In this document: piece after piece, positions 1 through 5,984 of the stretch
How the letters are laid out: every line of letters starts with the position of its first letter
Numbering within the stretch: position 1 is the stretch's first letter
NCBI GenBank assembly: GCA_021286965.1
Contig: JAJTBK010000495.1
Location: forward strand, 1-6,622
DNA: 6,622 bases
Direction of reading: 5' to 3'
DNA from: Comamonadaceae bacterium
Lineage (GTDB): Bacteria > Pseudomonadota > Gammaproteobacteria > Burkholderiales > Burkholderiaceae_C
The notes under the pieces: generated by a model
What the model saw: only the letters and a program-made list of their open reading frames with translations
Told to the model about the DNA's origin: nothing
The model's database searches: none
Position numbers and translations under genes: made by a program

Positions 1-213
1 GCCATGTTCCTGGTGGGCGGCGGCATTCTGGTGCATGGTATCGCGCCGCTGCACCACGCCATCGAGGGTGCAGGCGCCGCCGTGGCACAGGGCGCCCTGG
101 GTGGCCTGTGGCAGGCATTGACCACCAACGTGCTCAACGGCGTGGCGGGCATCGTGGCTGGCGCCGTGGTGCTGGGCGCCGTCACCGTGGTGCAGAAGCT
201 GCGCAAGCGCTGA
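1..213 (+). CDS. DUF808/YedI-type inner-membrane protein, C-terminal end (partial)
   Basis: Only the last 70 codons are present; the reading frame is open at the left edge and ends at TGA 211-213. The visible protein contains MFLVGGGILVHGIAPLHH followed by two hydrophobic, Gly/Ala-rich stretches and a basic tail ending KLRKR. This matches what I know of the C-terminus of the DUF808 family (E. coli YedI), where a VGGGI-HGI-PLHH segment precedes the last membrane helix. Members are multi-pass inner-membrane proteins of about 300 residues whose function is not established. The basic tail after the last helix suggests a cytoplasmic C-terminus. The gene converges on the reductase gene that ends at 256, leaving a 42-bp gap. 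The family call is from memory of the motif; the missing N-terminal three quarters cannot be assessed. Confidence 0.75.
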   Translation, partial: AMFLVGGGILVHGIAPLHHAIEGAGAAVAQGALGGLWQALTTNVLNGVAGIVAGAVVLGAVTVVQKLRKR

Positions 214-229
214 GAGGCTCTCAGCCTCT
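213..229 (+). terminator. Short GC-rich hairpin after the DUF808 gene (weak terminator candidate)
   Basis: AGAGGCT (213-219) and AGCCTCT (223-229) form a perfect 7-bp stem with a 3-nt CTC loop. The stem begins on the last base of the DUF808 stop codon. No T-run follows on either strand, so it is not a classical intrinsic terminator. It could pause polymerase or protect the 3' end between the two convergent genes, but it may also be chance in GC-rich DNA. Confidence 0.3.
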
Positions 230-255
230 GAGGCGCCGCGCAGTTTGCCCTGGGG

Positions 256-1365
256 TCAAGGAAGGGCAGGGTAGTCGGTATAGCCGTGCGGGCCAGTGCC
301 GCCGTACACGGGTGCGTCGGCGAAGGGCTCGTTCAGCGGCAGGTTGTCACGGAAGCGGCGTGGCAGGTCGGGCGTGGTGATCATGGCGCGGCCAAACGAC
401 ACCATGTCGGCACGGCCGCTGCGCAGGGCCTCGACGGCCATTTCCTTGGTGTAGCCGTTGTTGACCAGCCAGATGCCCGAAGACAGGCGGCGCAGCGCTT
501 CATAGTCGAACGGGGCGTTGTCGCGCGGGCCGCCGGTGTGGCCTTCGACCACGTGGATGTACACCGGGTGGAGCTTTTCCAGCTCGCGCACCACGTGCTC
601 GAACAGTGGCTGGGGGTTGCTCTCCGACGAGTCGTTGACGGGCGAGACCGGCGAGAGGCGGATGCCGGTGCGGTCGGCGCCGATCTCCTGCGTGACGGCG
701 GCCACCACTTCGAGCAGCAGGCGGGCGCGGTTTTCGATGCTGCCGCCGTACTGGTCGCTGCGGTGGTTGGAGCCGTCGCGCAAAAAGGCGTCGAGCAGGT
801 AGCCGTGCGCGCCGTGGATTTCCACGCCGTCAAAACCCGCCGCGATGGCGTTGGCAGCCGCCTGGCGGAAGTCGTTCACCACGCCGGCGATTTCTGCCGT
901 TTCCAGCGCGCGCGGCACGGCGCAGTCCACGTAGCCCTGGCCGGCAATGTAGGTCTTGGCCTTGGCGGCGATGGCCGAGGGTGCGACCGGTGCTTTTTCG
1001 CCGGGCTGGAAGGCGTTGTGCGACATGCGGCCGGTGTGCCACAGCTGCACGAAAATTTTGCCGCCCGCCGCGTGCACGGCGTCGGTCACCTGCTTCCAGG
1101 CGGCGATCTGGCCTGGCGTGTGCAGGCCCGGGGTATGGGTGTAGCCCTGGGCGCTGGGGGAGATTTGCGTCGCCTCGGCAATGATCAGGCCGGCGCTGGC
1201 GCGCTGGCGGTAGTACTCCACGGTCATGGCCGTGGGTTCGAGTGCGTCGTTGGCGCGGTTGCGCGTGAGCGGCGCCATGGCGATGCGGTTGGCCAGTTCG
1301 ATGCGGCCCAGTTTCAGGGGCTGGAACAGGGCGTTGGCGTCGGGGAGGGCGGTGGTGGTTCCCAT
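256..1365 (-). CDS. Old Yellow Enzyme family alkene reductase (NADH:flavin oxidoreductase)
   Basis: This 369-residue protein is a cytoplasmic FMN-dependent ene-reductase. The family uses NAD(P)H to reduce activated C=C bonds (enones, maleimides), and many members also attack nitro compounds or nitrate esters. It is a single TIM barrel. MAPLTR (30-35) lies in the first FMN-contacting strand, and QLWHTGR (107-113) follows. The substrate-binding pair is His-His (H184 and H187 in HGAHGY) with proton-donor Tyr189, as in the NemA/PETN reductase branch; yeast OYE1 has His-Asn. SDQYGGSIENR (203-213) and R237 in GIRLSP complete the flavin site, and the C-terminus has YGG and GYTDYP, typical of the branch. 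Length matches the usual 360-370. An upstream in-frame ATG at 1428 would add 21 Pro/Arg-rich residues. ATG 1365 is preferred because AAGGAA lies 6 nt ahead of it and homologous N-termini begin near ALFQPLKLG. NemA is a possible name, but orthology is unproven, so no symbol is given. Confidence 0.93.
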   Translation of the reverse strand: MGTTTALPDANALFQPLKLGRIELANRIAMAPLTRNRANDALEPTAMTVEYYRQRASAGLIIAEATQISPSAQGYTHTPGLHTPGQIAAWKQVTDAVHAAGGKIFVQLWHTGRMSHNAFQPGEKAPVAPSAIAAKAKTYIAGQGYVDCAVPRALETAEIAGVVNDFRQAAANAIAAGFDGVEIHGAHGYLLDAFLRDGSNHRSDQYGGSIENRARLLLEVVAAVTQEIGADRTGIRLSPVSPVNDSSESNPQPLFEHVVRELEKLHPVYIHVVEGHTGGPRDNAPFDYEALRRLSSGIWLVNNGYTKEMAVEALRSGRADMVSFGRAMITTPDLPRRFRDNLPLNEPFADAPVYGGTGPHGYTDYPALP

Positions 1366-1588
1366 GCAATGGTTCCTTGGTCGTGAAGGGAGCATCTGGC
1401 GATGCAGGGCTGGACATGGGGGCGCCACGCCAGCGGTTCAAGCCCTGAGCCCGGCGTTATTGCGGCATGGCAACAATTGACTTTGCGCAAACGCTTTATT
1501 GACCTACGGCAAAATTGACCATTTTGCTCATGGGCCTAATGGTTTCCACGGGGGCCGTCCCCGTTCAACCACTCAAAGAGACCGAACC
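1366..1588. promoter_or_regulatory. Divergent intergenic region between the reductase and ompW
   Basis: This 223-bp region separates two divergent genes and must hold both promoters. The ompW-proximal half is relatively AT-rich and carries the dyads and -10 candidate listed separately. The half nearer the reductase (about 1381-1470) is GC-rich and I see no convincing -35/-10 pair there on the minus strand. No sizeable additional coding sequence is supported. Confidence 0.6.
1477..1540 (+). promoter_or_regulatory. Candidate ompW promoter with tandem FNR/CRP-like sites
   Basis: Two 14-bp elements of the form TTGAC-N4-SGCAA occur: TTGACTTTGCGCAA at 1477-1490 and TTGACCTACGGCAA at 1499-1512. Their centres are 22 bp apart, two helical turns. 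They resemble the FNR/Anr consensus TTGAY-N4-RTCAA, with perfect left half-sites and two mismatches in each right half-site. A -10-like CCTAAT sits at 1535-1540. If transcription starts about 7 nt after it (near 1547), the dyads are centred at about -41.5 and -63.5, the usual class II and class I activator positions. A third TTGAC at 1515 could instead be a -35 with poor spacing. E. coli ompW is known to be FNR-responsive. The sites are visible; the regulator is inferred. Confidence 0.4.
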
Positions 1589-2182
1589 ATGAAAAAAAGT
1601 CTGCTGGCCTTGGCTGCTGTGTGTGCAATGACCTCTGGCGCTGCGTTTGCCGACCAGGGCCAAAGCCCCTGGCTGGTGCGCGTGCGCGCCGTGAACCTCG
1701 ACAGCGCCAACGGTGACAGCACCGGCCTGGGCCTGTCGATCAACAACAAGGTCATCCCCGAGCTGGACGTGTCGTACTTCTTCACGCCCAACATCGCTGC
1801 CGAGCTGATCCTGACCTACCCGCAAAAGCACGACCTGCGCTCCAACGGCACCAACATCGGCTCCCTCAAGCACCTGCCGCCGACGCTGCTGGCGCAGTAC
1901 CACTTCACCAACTTCGGCGGTTTCAAGCCCTACGTCGGTGCCGGTATCAACTACACCCGTTTCTCCAACCTCGATCTGCCGGCAGGTGTTGACGTCGATC
2001 GCAACAGCTGGGGCGCCGCGCTGCAAGTGGGCTTTGACATCCCGCTGAACAAGCAGTGGTCGCTGAACTTCGACGTGAAGAAGGTCTACATCAAGACCGA
2101 CGTCTACGCCGGCGGCAACAAGGCTGGCACCTTCAAGGTCGATCCGGTGCTGGTCGGCGTGGGCGTGGGCTACCGCTTCTAA
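1589..2182 (+). CDS. ompW: OmpW family outer-membrane protein
   Basis: The 197-residue precursor begins with a signal peptide: MKK, a hydrophobic core, and a likely signal peptidase I cut after AFA-21. The mature part alternates polar and hydrophobic residues in a beta pattern and ends in YRF, the terminal aromatic signal read by the Bam machinery. Family landmarks are LPPTLLAQYHF (96-106) and KPYVGAGINYT (113-123). OmpW proteins are eight-stranded monomeric barrels with a narrow hydrophobic channel, implicated in passage of small hydrophobic molecules and in stress or oxygen responses. The length is slightly below the E. coli protein, within the family range. ATG 1589 is chosen over the in-frame ATG 1499 because the signal peptide starts there and AAAGAGA precedes it by about 7 nt. 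It is a single-gene unit closed by the terminator at 2206-2242. Substrate specificity cannot be told from sequence. Confidence 0.93.
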   Translation: MKKSLLALAAVCAMTSGAAFADQGQSPWLVRVRAVNLDSANGDSTGLGLSINNKVIPELDVSYFFTPNIAAELILTYPQKHDLRSNGTNIGSLKHLPPTLLAQYHFTNFGGFKPYVGAGINYTRFSNLDLPAGVDVDRNSWGAALQVGFDIPLNKQWSLNFDVKKVYIKTDVYAGGNKAGTFKVDPVLVGVGVGYRF

Positions 2183-2205
2183 GCCACACAGTCATTGATG
2201 GGGAG

Positions 2206-2242
2206 AGCCGGCGCTGCGCCTACAGCAGCGCCGGCTTTTTTT
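2206..2242 (+). terminator. Rho-independent terminator of ompW
   Basis: A perfect 12-bp stem pairs 2206-2217 (AGCCGGCGCTGC) with 2225-2236 (GCAGCGCCGGCT) around the 7-nt loop GCCTACA. It is followed directly by seven T residues (2236-2242). It starts 23 nt after the ompW stop. The MHYT gene converges and ends at 2256; on its strand the T-run is on the wrong side, so this terminator serves mainly ompW. Confidence 0.93.
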
Positions 2243-2255
2243 GCCTTGGCGGTGC

Positions 2256-3032
2256 TCAGGCGCGCAGGGGGCTGTTGTCCTGGGTGCGCTGGATGAGCTG
2301 GTCGTAGCCGATCAGCGCCGCCATGCTGAGGGCCGCCATGCCGGCCACCATGGGCAGATCCATGGAGCTGATGACGCCAAAACCCAGCGGCGTGGCAAAG
2401 CGCTCGGTGCTGCTGGCGGTGCAGACGAAGCCGGCGGCCTCCATGGCGGTGTAGTGCATGGCACACACCGCCACCCCCATCAGGGCCGAGGCCACGCCGC
2501 GCAGTGCCAGAGAGGCCGTGCGAAACGCCAGCCACAAAGCGGCGCTGGCGGCAAAGATGGCAATCACCACCGACAGGGCGATGATGCTCCAGCTCCAGGT
2601 GATGTAGCCGGGAAAGCGCAGGCCGAACATGCCCAGGTAATGCATGAAGGCCACGCCCAGGCCGAGCAGGCCGCCAGCGGTGAGCAGGCGGGCCTGGTTG
2701 TCCGGCGCCTGGGCGACAAAGCCCAGCGCCATGCCGGTGGCGAGCACGGCGGCCAGCAGCGAGGCCACGGTCTCGAACACCGAGTAGCCCGAGCCCATGC
2801 CCAGATCGAGCGCCAACATGCCGGTGAAGTGCATCGACCAGACGCCAATGCCGCCCAACGCCACGCTGGCGGCCAGCAGGTTGAGCTTGTGGATGCGCCC
2901 GTGCCGGCAAATGCGTTGCGCCGCCGTCAGGGCAACGAAGGAGCCGATGACGGCGATGGCGTAGGACAAGGCGACGAGGTCGAAGTTGTACGAAGTTTGG
3001 GCCAGTTCGCCCGCTGCAATGCTGGTATTCAT
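2256..3032 (-). CDS. Stand-alone MHYT-domain integral membrane sensor
   Basis: This 258-residue protein is almost entirely hydrophobic, with about seven predicted membrane segments (roughly 18-38, 49-70, 85-107, 117-135, 145-170, 178-198 and 225-243). It carries the three MHxx repeats that define the MHYT domain: MHFT (67-70), MHYL (130-133) and MHYT (192-195). The domain has been proposed to bind a metal, probably copper, through its Met/His residues near the outer membrane face and to sense O2, CO or NO. Most well-known members are fused to GGDEF/EAL or kinase modules. This one ends after the seventh helix with a short tail (DQLIQRTQDNSPLRA), so any output must come from a partner protein. 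ATG 3032 is the first ATG in its frame, but the 20 nt before it are pyrimidine-rich (CTCCTCTTTTTC) and hold no Shine-Dalgarno sequence, which is unusual here. No partner gene is adjacent. Confidence 0.9.
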   Translation of the reverse strand: MNTSIAAGELAQTSYNFDLVALSYAIAVIGSFVALTAAQRICRHGRIHKLNLLAASVALGGIGVWSMHFTGMLALDLGMGSGYSVFETVASLLAAVLATGMALGFVAQAPDNQARLLTAGGLLGLGVAFMHYLGMFGLRFPGYITWSWSIIALSVVIAIFAASAALWLAFRTASLALRGVASALMGVAVCAMHYTAMEAAGFVCTASSTERFATPLGFGVISSMDLPMVAGMAALSMAALIGYDQLIQRTQDNSPLRA

Positions 3033-3110
3033 GAAAAAGAGGAGTGCCCCATGGCTGGCAGCTAGCGCACAGCACGGAGCAGATGATTGATGTGGATCAG
3101 TGAATCCTTG

Positions 3111-3144
3111 AATTTACCATTGGTTGCACCAAAACCTAGGGTTT
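3111..3144 (-). promoter_or_regulatory. Candidate MHYT promoter with two adjacent inverted repeats
   Basis: Two dyads lie side by side: TTGGT-TGC-ACCAA (3120-3132) and AAACC-TAG-GGTTT (3132-3144). Each has perfect 5-bp arms and a 3-bp centre, and their centres are 12 bp apart. On the minus strand they lie just upstream of TGGTAAATT, which could be an extended -10 (TAAATT, 3116 down to 3111). That would put the dyads over the spacer and -35 region, where I see no good -35 hexamer, consistent with activator dependence or repression. I do not recognise the regulator. Confidence 0.3.
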
Positions 3145-3175
3145 ACGCTATGTTTTTCATGCTTTTGTCGTGCAT

Positions 3176-3212
3176 AAAAAAATCCGCCACCCTTGCAACG
3201 AGGTGGCGGATT
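3176..3212 (-). terminator. Rho-independent terminator of trpB
   Basis: AATCCGCCACC (3181-3191) and GGTGGCGGATT (3202-3212) form a perfect 11-bp stem around a 10-nt loop. On the minus strand the hairpin runs into seven T residues (A-run 3176-3182 on the + strand). It lies 54 nt beyond the trpB stop codon and just upstream of the MHYT promoter candidate, so it would insulate the two same-strand genes. Confidence 0.88.
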
Positions 3213-3219
3213 GCTCTTG

Positions 3220-3267
3220 TTTTGATAGCTGTTTGCGCAGTGTCTACAAGGGTTTTAGGCGATTTTT
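3220..3267 (+). repeat. Short interspersed repeat, copy A (GATAGCTGTTTGCGC type)
   Basis: The core GATAGCTGTTTGCGC (3224-3238) matches copy B (4509-4523) at 14 of 15 positions. Over 43 ungapped positions from that G the two copies agree at 30 by hand count, including the downstream AC, GGG, TT, AG and TTTT blocks. Both lie in the same orientation. Copy A starts with a T-rich edge and ends in GATTTTTAT. Its end overlaps the stop codon of trpB (3266-3268). I remember this type as dispersed in Comamonadaceae genomes but cannot verify copy number here. Confidence 0.6.
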
Positions 3268-4474
3268 ATAAGCCAAGTACCTTGGCGACGTAGTCGGCAT
3301 CCTTGTCGCCCCGGCCCGAGAGGTTGACCAGGATGTGCTGCTCGGCCCCCAGGGTGGGCGCCTTGCGCATGGCCCAGGCGACGGCGTGTGCGCTCTCCAG
3401 CGCCGGGATGATGCCCTCCACGCGCGACAGGCGCATGAAGGCATCGAGGCATTCCTGGTCCGTCACGCTCTCGTACTGCACGCGGCCGGCATCCTTCAGA
3501 TAGCTGTGCTGCGGCCCGACGCCGGGGTAGTCCAGGCCCGAGGCAATGCTGTGCACGGCAGCGGGTTCGCCCGCAGCGTTCTCCAGCACGTAGCACTTCA
3601 TGCCGTGGATGGCGCCGGGTTTGCCCACCGACAAGGTGGCGGCGTGGCGCCCGGGCTTGTCCACGCCTTCGCCAGCGGGCTCCACGCCCACCAGCTGCAC
3701 GCCGGCGTCATCGAGGAAGGCGGTGAACAGCCCCATGGCGTTGGAGCCGCCACCGACGCAGGCGGCGGCGTAGTCCGGCAGGCGGCCGTGCTTGGCCAGG
3801 AACTGCGCGCGCGCCTCGCGGCCGATGATGCTTTGAAAGTCGCGCACCATCATCGGGAAGGGGTGCGGGCCGACCACGGAGCCGATGGCGTAGAGGTAGT
3901 CCTGGGGGTTGGTGAGGTATTCGTCAAAGGCGCTGTCCACCGCCTCTTTCAGCGTCGCCGCGCCGCGCGTCACCGGCACCAGCTTGCAGCCCAGGATGCG
4001 CATCTTGGTGACGTTGGGGTGCTCCTTCTCGATGTCCACCTGGCCCATGTGGATCTCGCACGGGATGCCCACCAGCGCGCAGGCCGTGGCTAGCGCCACG
4101 CCGTGCTGGCCGGCGCCGGTCTCGGCGATCACCTTCTTCTTGCCCATGAACTTGGCCAAGAGCGCCTCGCCCAGGCAGTGGTTGATCTTGTGCGCGCCCG
4201 TGTGGTTCAGATCCTCGCGCTTCAAGTGAATCTGCGCGCCACCGAGCTGCGCCGACAGGCGCTTGGCGTGAAAAATCGGGCTGGGCCGGCCGACGTAGTC
4301 GGCAAATAGCTGCGCCAGCTCGTCCTGGAAATCCGGGCGCTGGGCGATGGCGGCATAGGCGGCGCTGATGTCATCCATGGCCTGCTTCAGGTGCGGTGGC
4401 ACCAGCTGGCCACCGTAGGGGCCAAAGAAACCGTCGGCATCGGGCATGGGGGCAAAGGCAGTGGGGTGGCTCAT
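3266..4474 (-). CDS. trpB: Tryptophan synthase beta chain, not linked to trpA
   Basis: This 402-residue PLP enzyme should catalyse indole + L-serine to L-tryptophan in the cytoplasm, normally as the beta part of an alpha2-beta2 complex. All key residues are present: PLP-lysine K96 (GAHKINH), catalytic E118 ([10 protein letters not shown]), phosphate-binding GGGSN (241-245), D315 ([12 protein letters not shown]) and S386 (NLSGRGD), matching Salmonella K87, E109, D305 and S377 with a constant offset of 9-10. The COMM region [13 protein letters not shown] is intact. HKINH replaces the HKTNQ I remember from enterobacterial enzymes. Length is normal. The neighbours are a Wzt gene upstream and an MHYT gene downstream, so no trpA or trpF is beside it. 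In betaproteobacteria the operonic trpB normally sits with them, so this may be a second copy. ATG 4474 is chosen because the protein N-terminus starts there ([12 protein letters not shown] follows); no clear Shine-Dalgarno precedes it, and ATG 4447 is an alternative. The last codon is the rare TTA, supplied by repeat copy A. Confidence 0.92.
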   Translation of the reverse strand: MSHPTAFAPMPDADGFFGPYGGQLVPPHLKQAMDDISAAYAAIAQRPDFQDELAQLFADYVGRPSPIFHAKRLSAQLGGAQIHLKREDLNHTGAHKINHCLGEALLAKFMGKKKVIAETGAGQHGVALATACALVGIPCEIHMGQVDIEKEHPNVTKMRILGCKLVPVTRGAATLKEAVDSAFDEYLTNPQDYLYAIGSVVGPHPFPMMVRDFQSIIGREARAQFLAKHGRLPDYAAACVGGGSNAMGLFTAFLDDAGVQLVGVEPAGEGVDKPGRHAATLSVGKPGAIHGMKCYVLENAAGEPAAVHSIASGLDYPGVGPQHSYLKDAGRVQYESVTDQECLDAFMRLSRVEGIIPALESAHAVAWAMRKAPTLGAEQHILVNLSGRGDKDADYVAKVLGL

Positions 4475-4485
4475 GGCGGCAGTAA

Positions 4486-4499
4486 ATTGTCCAAACAAT
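4486..4499. promoter_or_regulatory. Dyad ATTGT-N4-ACAAT upstream of trpB
   Basis: ATTGTCCAAACAAT has perfect 5-bp inverted arms around CCAA and ends 12 nt before the trpB ATG on the minus strand. A TTGACA hexamer (4504 down to 4499, minus strand) abuts it, but no -10 lies at normal spacing. The dyad could be an operator controlling trpB; no regulator is identified, and a 5-bp-arm dyad can arise by chance. Confidence 0.3.
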
Positions 4500-4502
4500 G
4501 TC

Positions 4503-4551
4503 AAAAACGATAGCTGCTTGCGCTGAATTGACGCGGGGTTCAGCCTTTTTT
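4503..4551 (+). repeat. Short interspersed repeat, copy B (GATAGCTGCTTGCGC type)
   Basis: The core GATAGCTGCTTGCGC lies at 4509-4523, preceded by AAAAAC and followed about 20 nt on by GGGGTTCAGCCTTTTTT. It is the same orientation and layout as copy A (3220-3267), with an A/T-rich edge on both sides. The two copies bracket trpB, about 1.29 kb apart from core to core. No transposase or target-site duplication is visible. Confidence 0.55.
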
Positions 4552-4598
4552 GGCTCCAACACCGCACGGGTGGCGCAGGGGCATGATAAAGCCGTGCG

Positions 4599-5984
4599 TC
4601 ATCCGCTCCAGGGTTGGTCCGACACGGCGTGGGGCACGTGCACCACGCCCCAGAGGTTTTGCCGCGCCTCGGGGTAGCCGATGGCAAAGCGGTTGCCGCC
4701 GGCGCAGTAGTCCACCACCTGCGCCACCATCAGCTGGCCGGGGTTCACCGGGTTTTCGGTGAAGGTGCCGATGCCGGCAATCAGGCCATATTCGCCAGGG
4801 CATAGCGGGCAGGCAAAATCAAAATCCACCTGGCGCAGGCCACCGCCTGCGGCCTCGGACGGGATGAACACCCCCTCGCTGGCGGCGTTGAAGTGCATCA
4901 ACTGGCGCCCGCTGCTGTCTGTAATGCCGAGGGTGATCGAGAACTGCCCGCTGAATGCCTGCTGCACCTGGTACACCAGCCGCACCCGCACCTGGCTGCC
5001 AAACGGCAGGTGGTCGGTTTCCTGGTCGTTTTCATCGAGCACGGCGATGTACTGCATCCGCACCTCGCCGCTGCCGGTGCGCAGGGGTGCAATCCGCGCG
5101 GCAAACGCCTGGTGCAAGGCCTGCGGGCTGTGTCCGGGCGCAGTACCTGCAGACTCCGGTGTGCCCGATGCCTTGCGCTGAAAGCCGGCCGCCGCCATGC
5201 GGCGGAAGACTTCGGCCTGGTAGGCCGCCCCGACTTCGCGCGCACCACCAGCGAGCCGCACCTGGCCCTGGTCGAGCCACAGCCCCTGCTCGCACAGCGA
5301 GCGGATGCCATCGGCCGAATGCGTGACGTACAGAAAGGTCACGCCCTCGTCGAGCAAGGCTTTGATTTTGTGCAGGCATTTGTTTTGGAAATACGAATCG
5401 CCGACGCTCAGGGCTTCATCGACGATCAGAATGTCCGGTTGTGCATACACCGCGCAAGAAAATCCCAGACGCACCGCCATGCCGCTGCTGTAGGTTTTGA
5501 CCGGGTGCTCTATCGCCTCGTGCAGCTCGCTGAACCGAATGATGTCCGGCATGGCAGCCTCGATTTCATCCCCCGACATCCCGTGCAACATGCAAAATTG
5601 CCGGATGTTTTCACGTCCCGCCAAATGGGGATTGAAGCCAGCTCCCAATTCCAGCAGGGCCGATATACGGCCCTGCACGTGCACGCTGCCACTGCTGGGC
5701 GTGAGCACGCCGCAAATCAGTTTGAGTAAAGTACTCTTGCCACTGCCATTTTCACCCAAAATACCCAGGCGGCTGCCAGGTTTGAGCTGTAGCGAGACAT
5801 CATCAAGGGCCCGGGTTTCTCTGAAGAAATGCTCCCCGGGAGCGGCGAACAGTTCCCGCAGGCGCTGGCTGGGTTTGGTGTAGCTGCGGTAAATTTTACT
5901 GACACCCTGGATGTCAATGACATACCGTGGCAAATCTTCCTGGGCAAGGCTGGGCGTGGTAAGCGGCAGGCCATCAGAGTACAT
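4599..5984 (-). CDS. wzt: Polysaccharide ABC transporter ATP-binding protein, Wzt type with glycan-binding C-terminal domain
   Basis: This 461-residue protein is the cytoplasmic ATPase of an ABC exporter that moves undecaprenyl-linked O antigen or capsule across the inner membrane. The N-terminal nucleotide-binding domain (about 20-255) has Walker [10 protein letters not shown] (77-85), the family's [15 protein letters not shown] segment (112-126) in the Q-loop region, signature YSSGM (165-169), Walker B DILIVDE (184-190) and H-loop H222. A variable linker (about 256-303) leads to [16 protein letters not shown] and a beta-rich C-terminal domain (about 304-461), as in Wzt proteins such as E. 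coli O9a, where that domain recognises the modified end of the glycan. Proteins of this type lacking it are roughly 250 residues. ATG 5984 is preferred over TTG 5990; AGG lies 8 nt upstream. It overlaps the permease stop by 11 nt, implying translational coupling. The C-terminal domain is the part most specific to this strain's polysaccharide, so the substrate cannot be inferred. Confidence 0.92.
   Translation of the reverse strand: MYSDGLPLTTPSLAQEDLPRYVIDIQGVSKIYRSYTKPSQRLRELFAAPGEHFFRETRALDDVSLQLKPGSRLGILGENGSGKSTLLKLICGVLTPSSGSVHVQGRISALLELGAGFNPHLAGRENIRQFCMLHGMSGDEIEAAMPDIIRFSELHEAIEHPVKTYSSGMAVRLGFSCAVYAQPDILIVDEALSVGDSYFQNKCLHKIKALLDEGVTFLYVTHSADGIRSLCEQGLWLDQGQVRLAGGAREVGAAYQAEVFRRMAAAGFQRKASGTPESAGTAPGHSPQALHQAFAARIAPLRTGSGEVRMQYIAVLDENDQETDHLPFGSQVRVRLVYQVQQAFSGQFSITLGITDSSGRQLMHFNAASEGVFIPSEAAGGGLRQVDFDFACPLCPGEYGLIAGIGTFTENPVNPGQLMVAQVVDYCAGGNRFAIGYPEARQNLWGVVHVPHAVSDQPWSG

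Larger units (their letters stand above)
3033..3265. other. Intergenic region between the MHYT gene and trpB
   Basis: This 233-bp, comparatively AT-rich gap contains, in + order, the presumed 5' leader of the MHYT gene, two adjacent inverted repeats, the trpB terminator and most of repeat copy A. A short + strand open frame starting at 3087 runs through these elements, has no ribosome binding site, and ends inside trpB; I do not regard it as a gene. Confidence 0.6.
4475..4598. other. Gap between wzt and trpB
   Basis: This 124-bp gap on the minus-strand path from wzt to trpB holds repeat copy B and a 14-bp dyad close to the trpB start. CGCACGG (4563-4569) and CCGTGCG (4592-4598) could form a 7-bp stem directly after the wzt stop, but the loop is 22 nt and no T-run follows on the minus strand. 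I see no strong promoter or terminator, so read-through from wzt into trpB is possible. Confidence 0.45.

Noticed and set aside
286..1386. Long + strand open frame opposite the reductase gene
   Set aside because: It is a shadow of high-GC third positions in the reverse gene; the translation has no recognisable domain, while the minus strand encodes a complete Old Yellow Enzyme.
1499..1588. N-terminal extension of ompW from the in-frame ATG at 1499
   Set aside because: It would put 30 polar residues before a standard signal peptide and overlap the promoter candidate; ATG 1589 has a ribosome binding site.
3037..3062. A good Shine-Dalgarno sequence (AAGAGGAG) followed by ATG on the + strand
   Set aside because: The frame closes after four codons (ATG GCT GGC AGC TAG). 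A leader peptide is conceivable, but nothing follows that it could control on that strand.
2179..3075. 298-codon minus-strand frame overlapping the MHYT gene in another frame, and a + strand frame from 2241
   Set aside because: Both are rich in Arg, His, Gly and Ala with no motif; the frame encoding seven helices and three MHxx motifs is clearly the real one.
3087..3293. 68-codon + strand open frame in the MHYT-trpB gap
   Set aside because: It has no ribosome binding site, reads through the terminator hairpin and repeat copy A, and ends inside trpB. Its partly hydrophobic translation comes from AT-rich DNA.
4546..4560. AGCC-TTTTTT-GGCT mini-hairpin beside repeat copy B, considered as a terminator for wzt
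   Set aside because: The stem is only 4 bp and the T residues are in the loop. On the minus strand no T-run follows.
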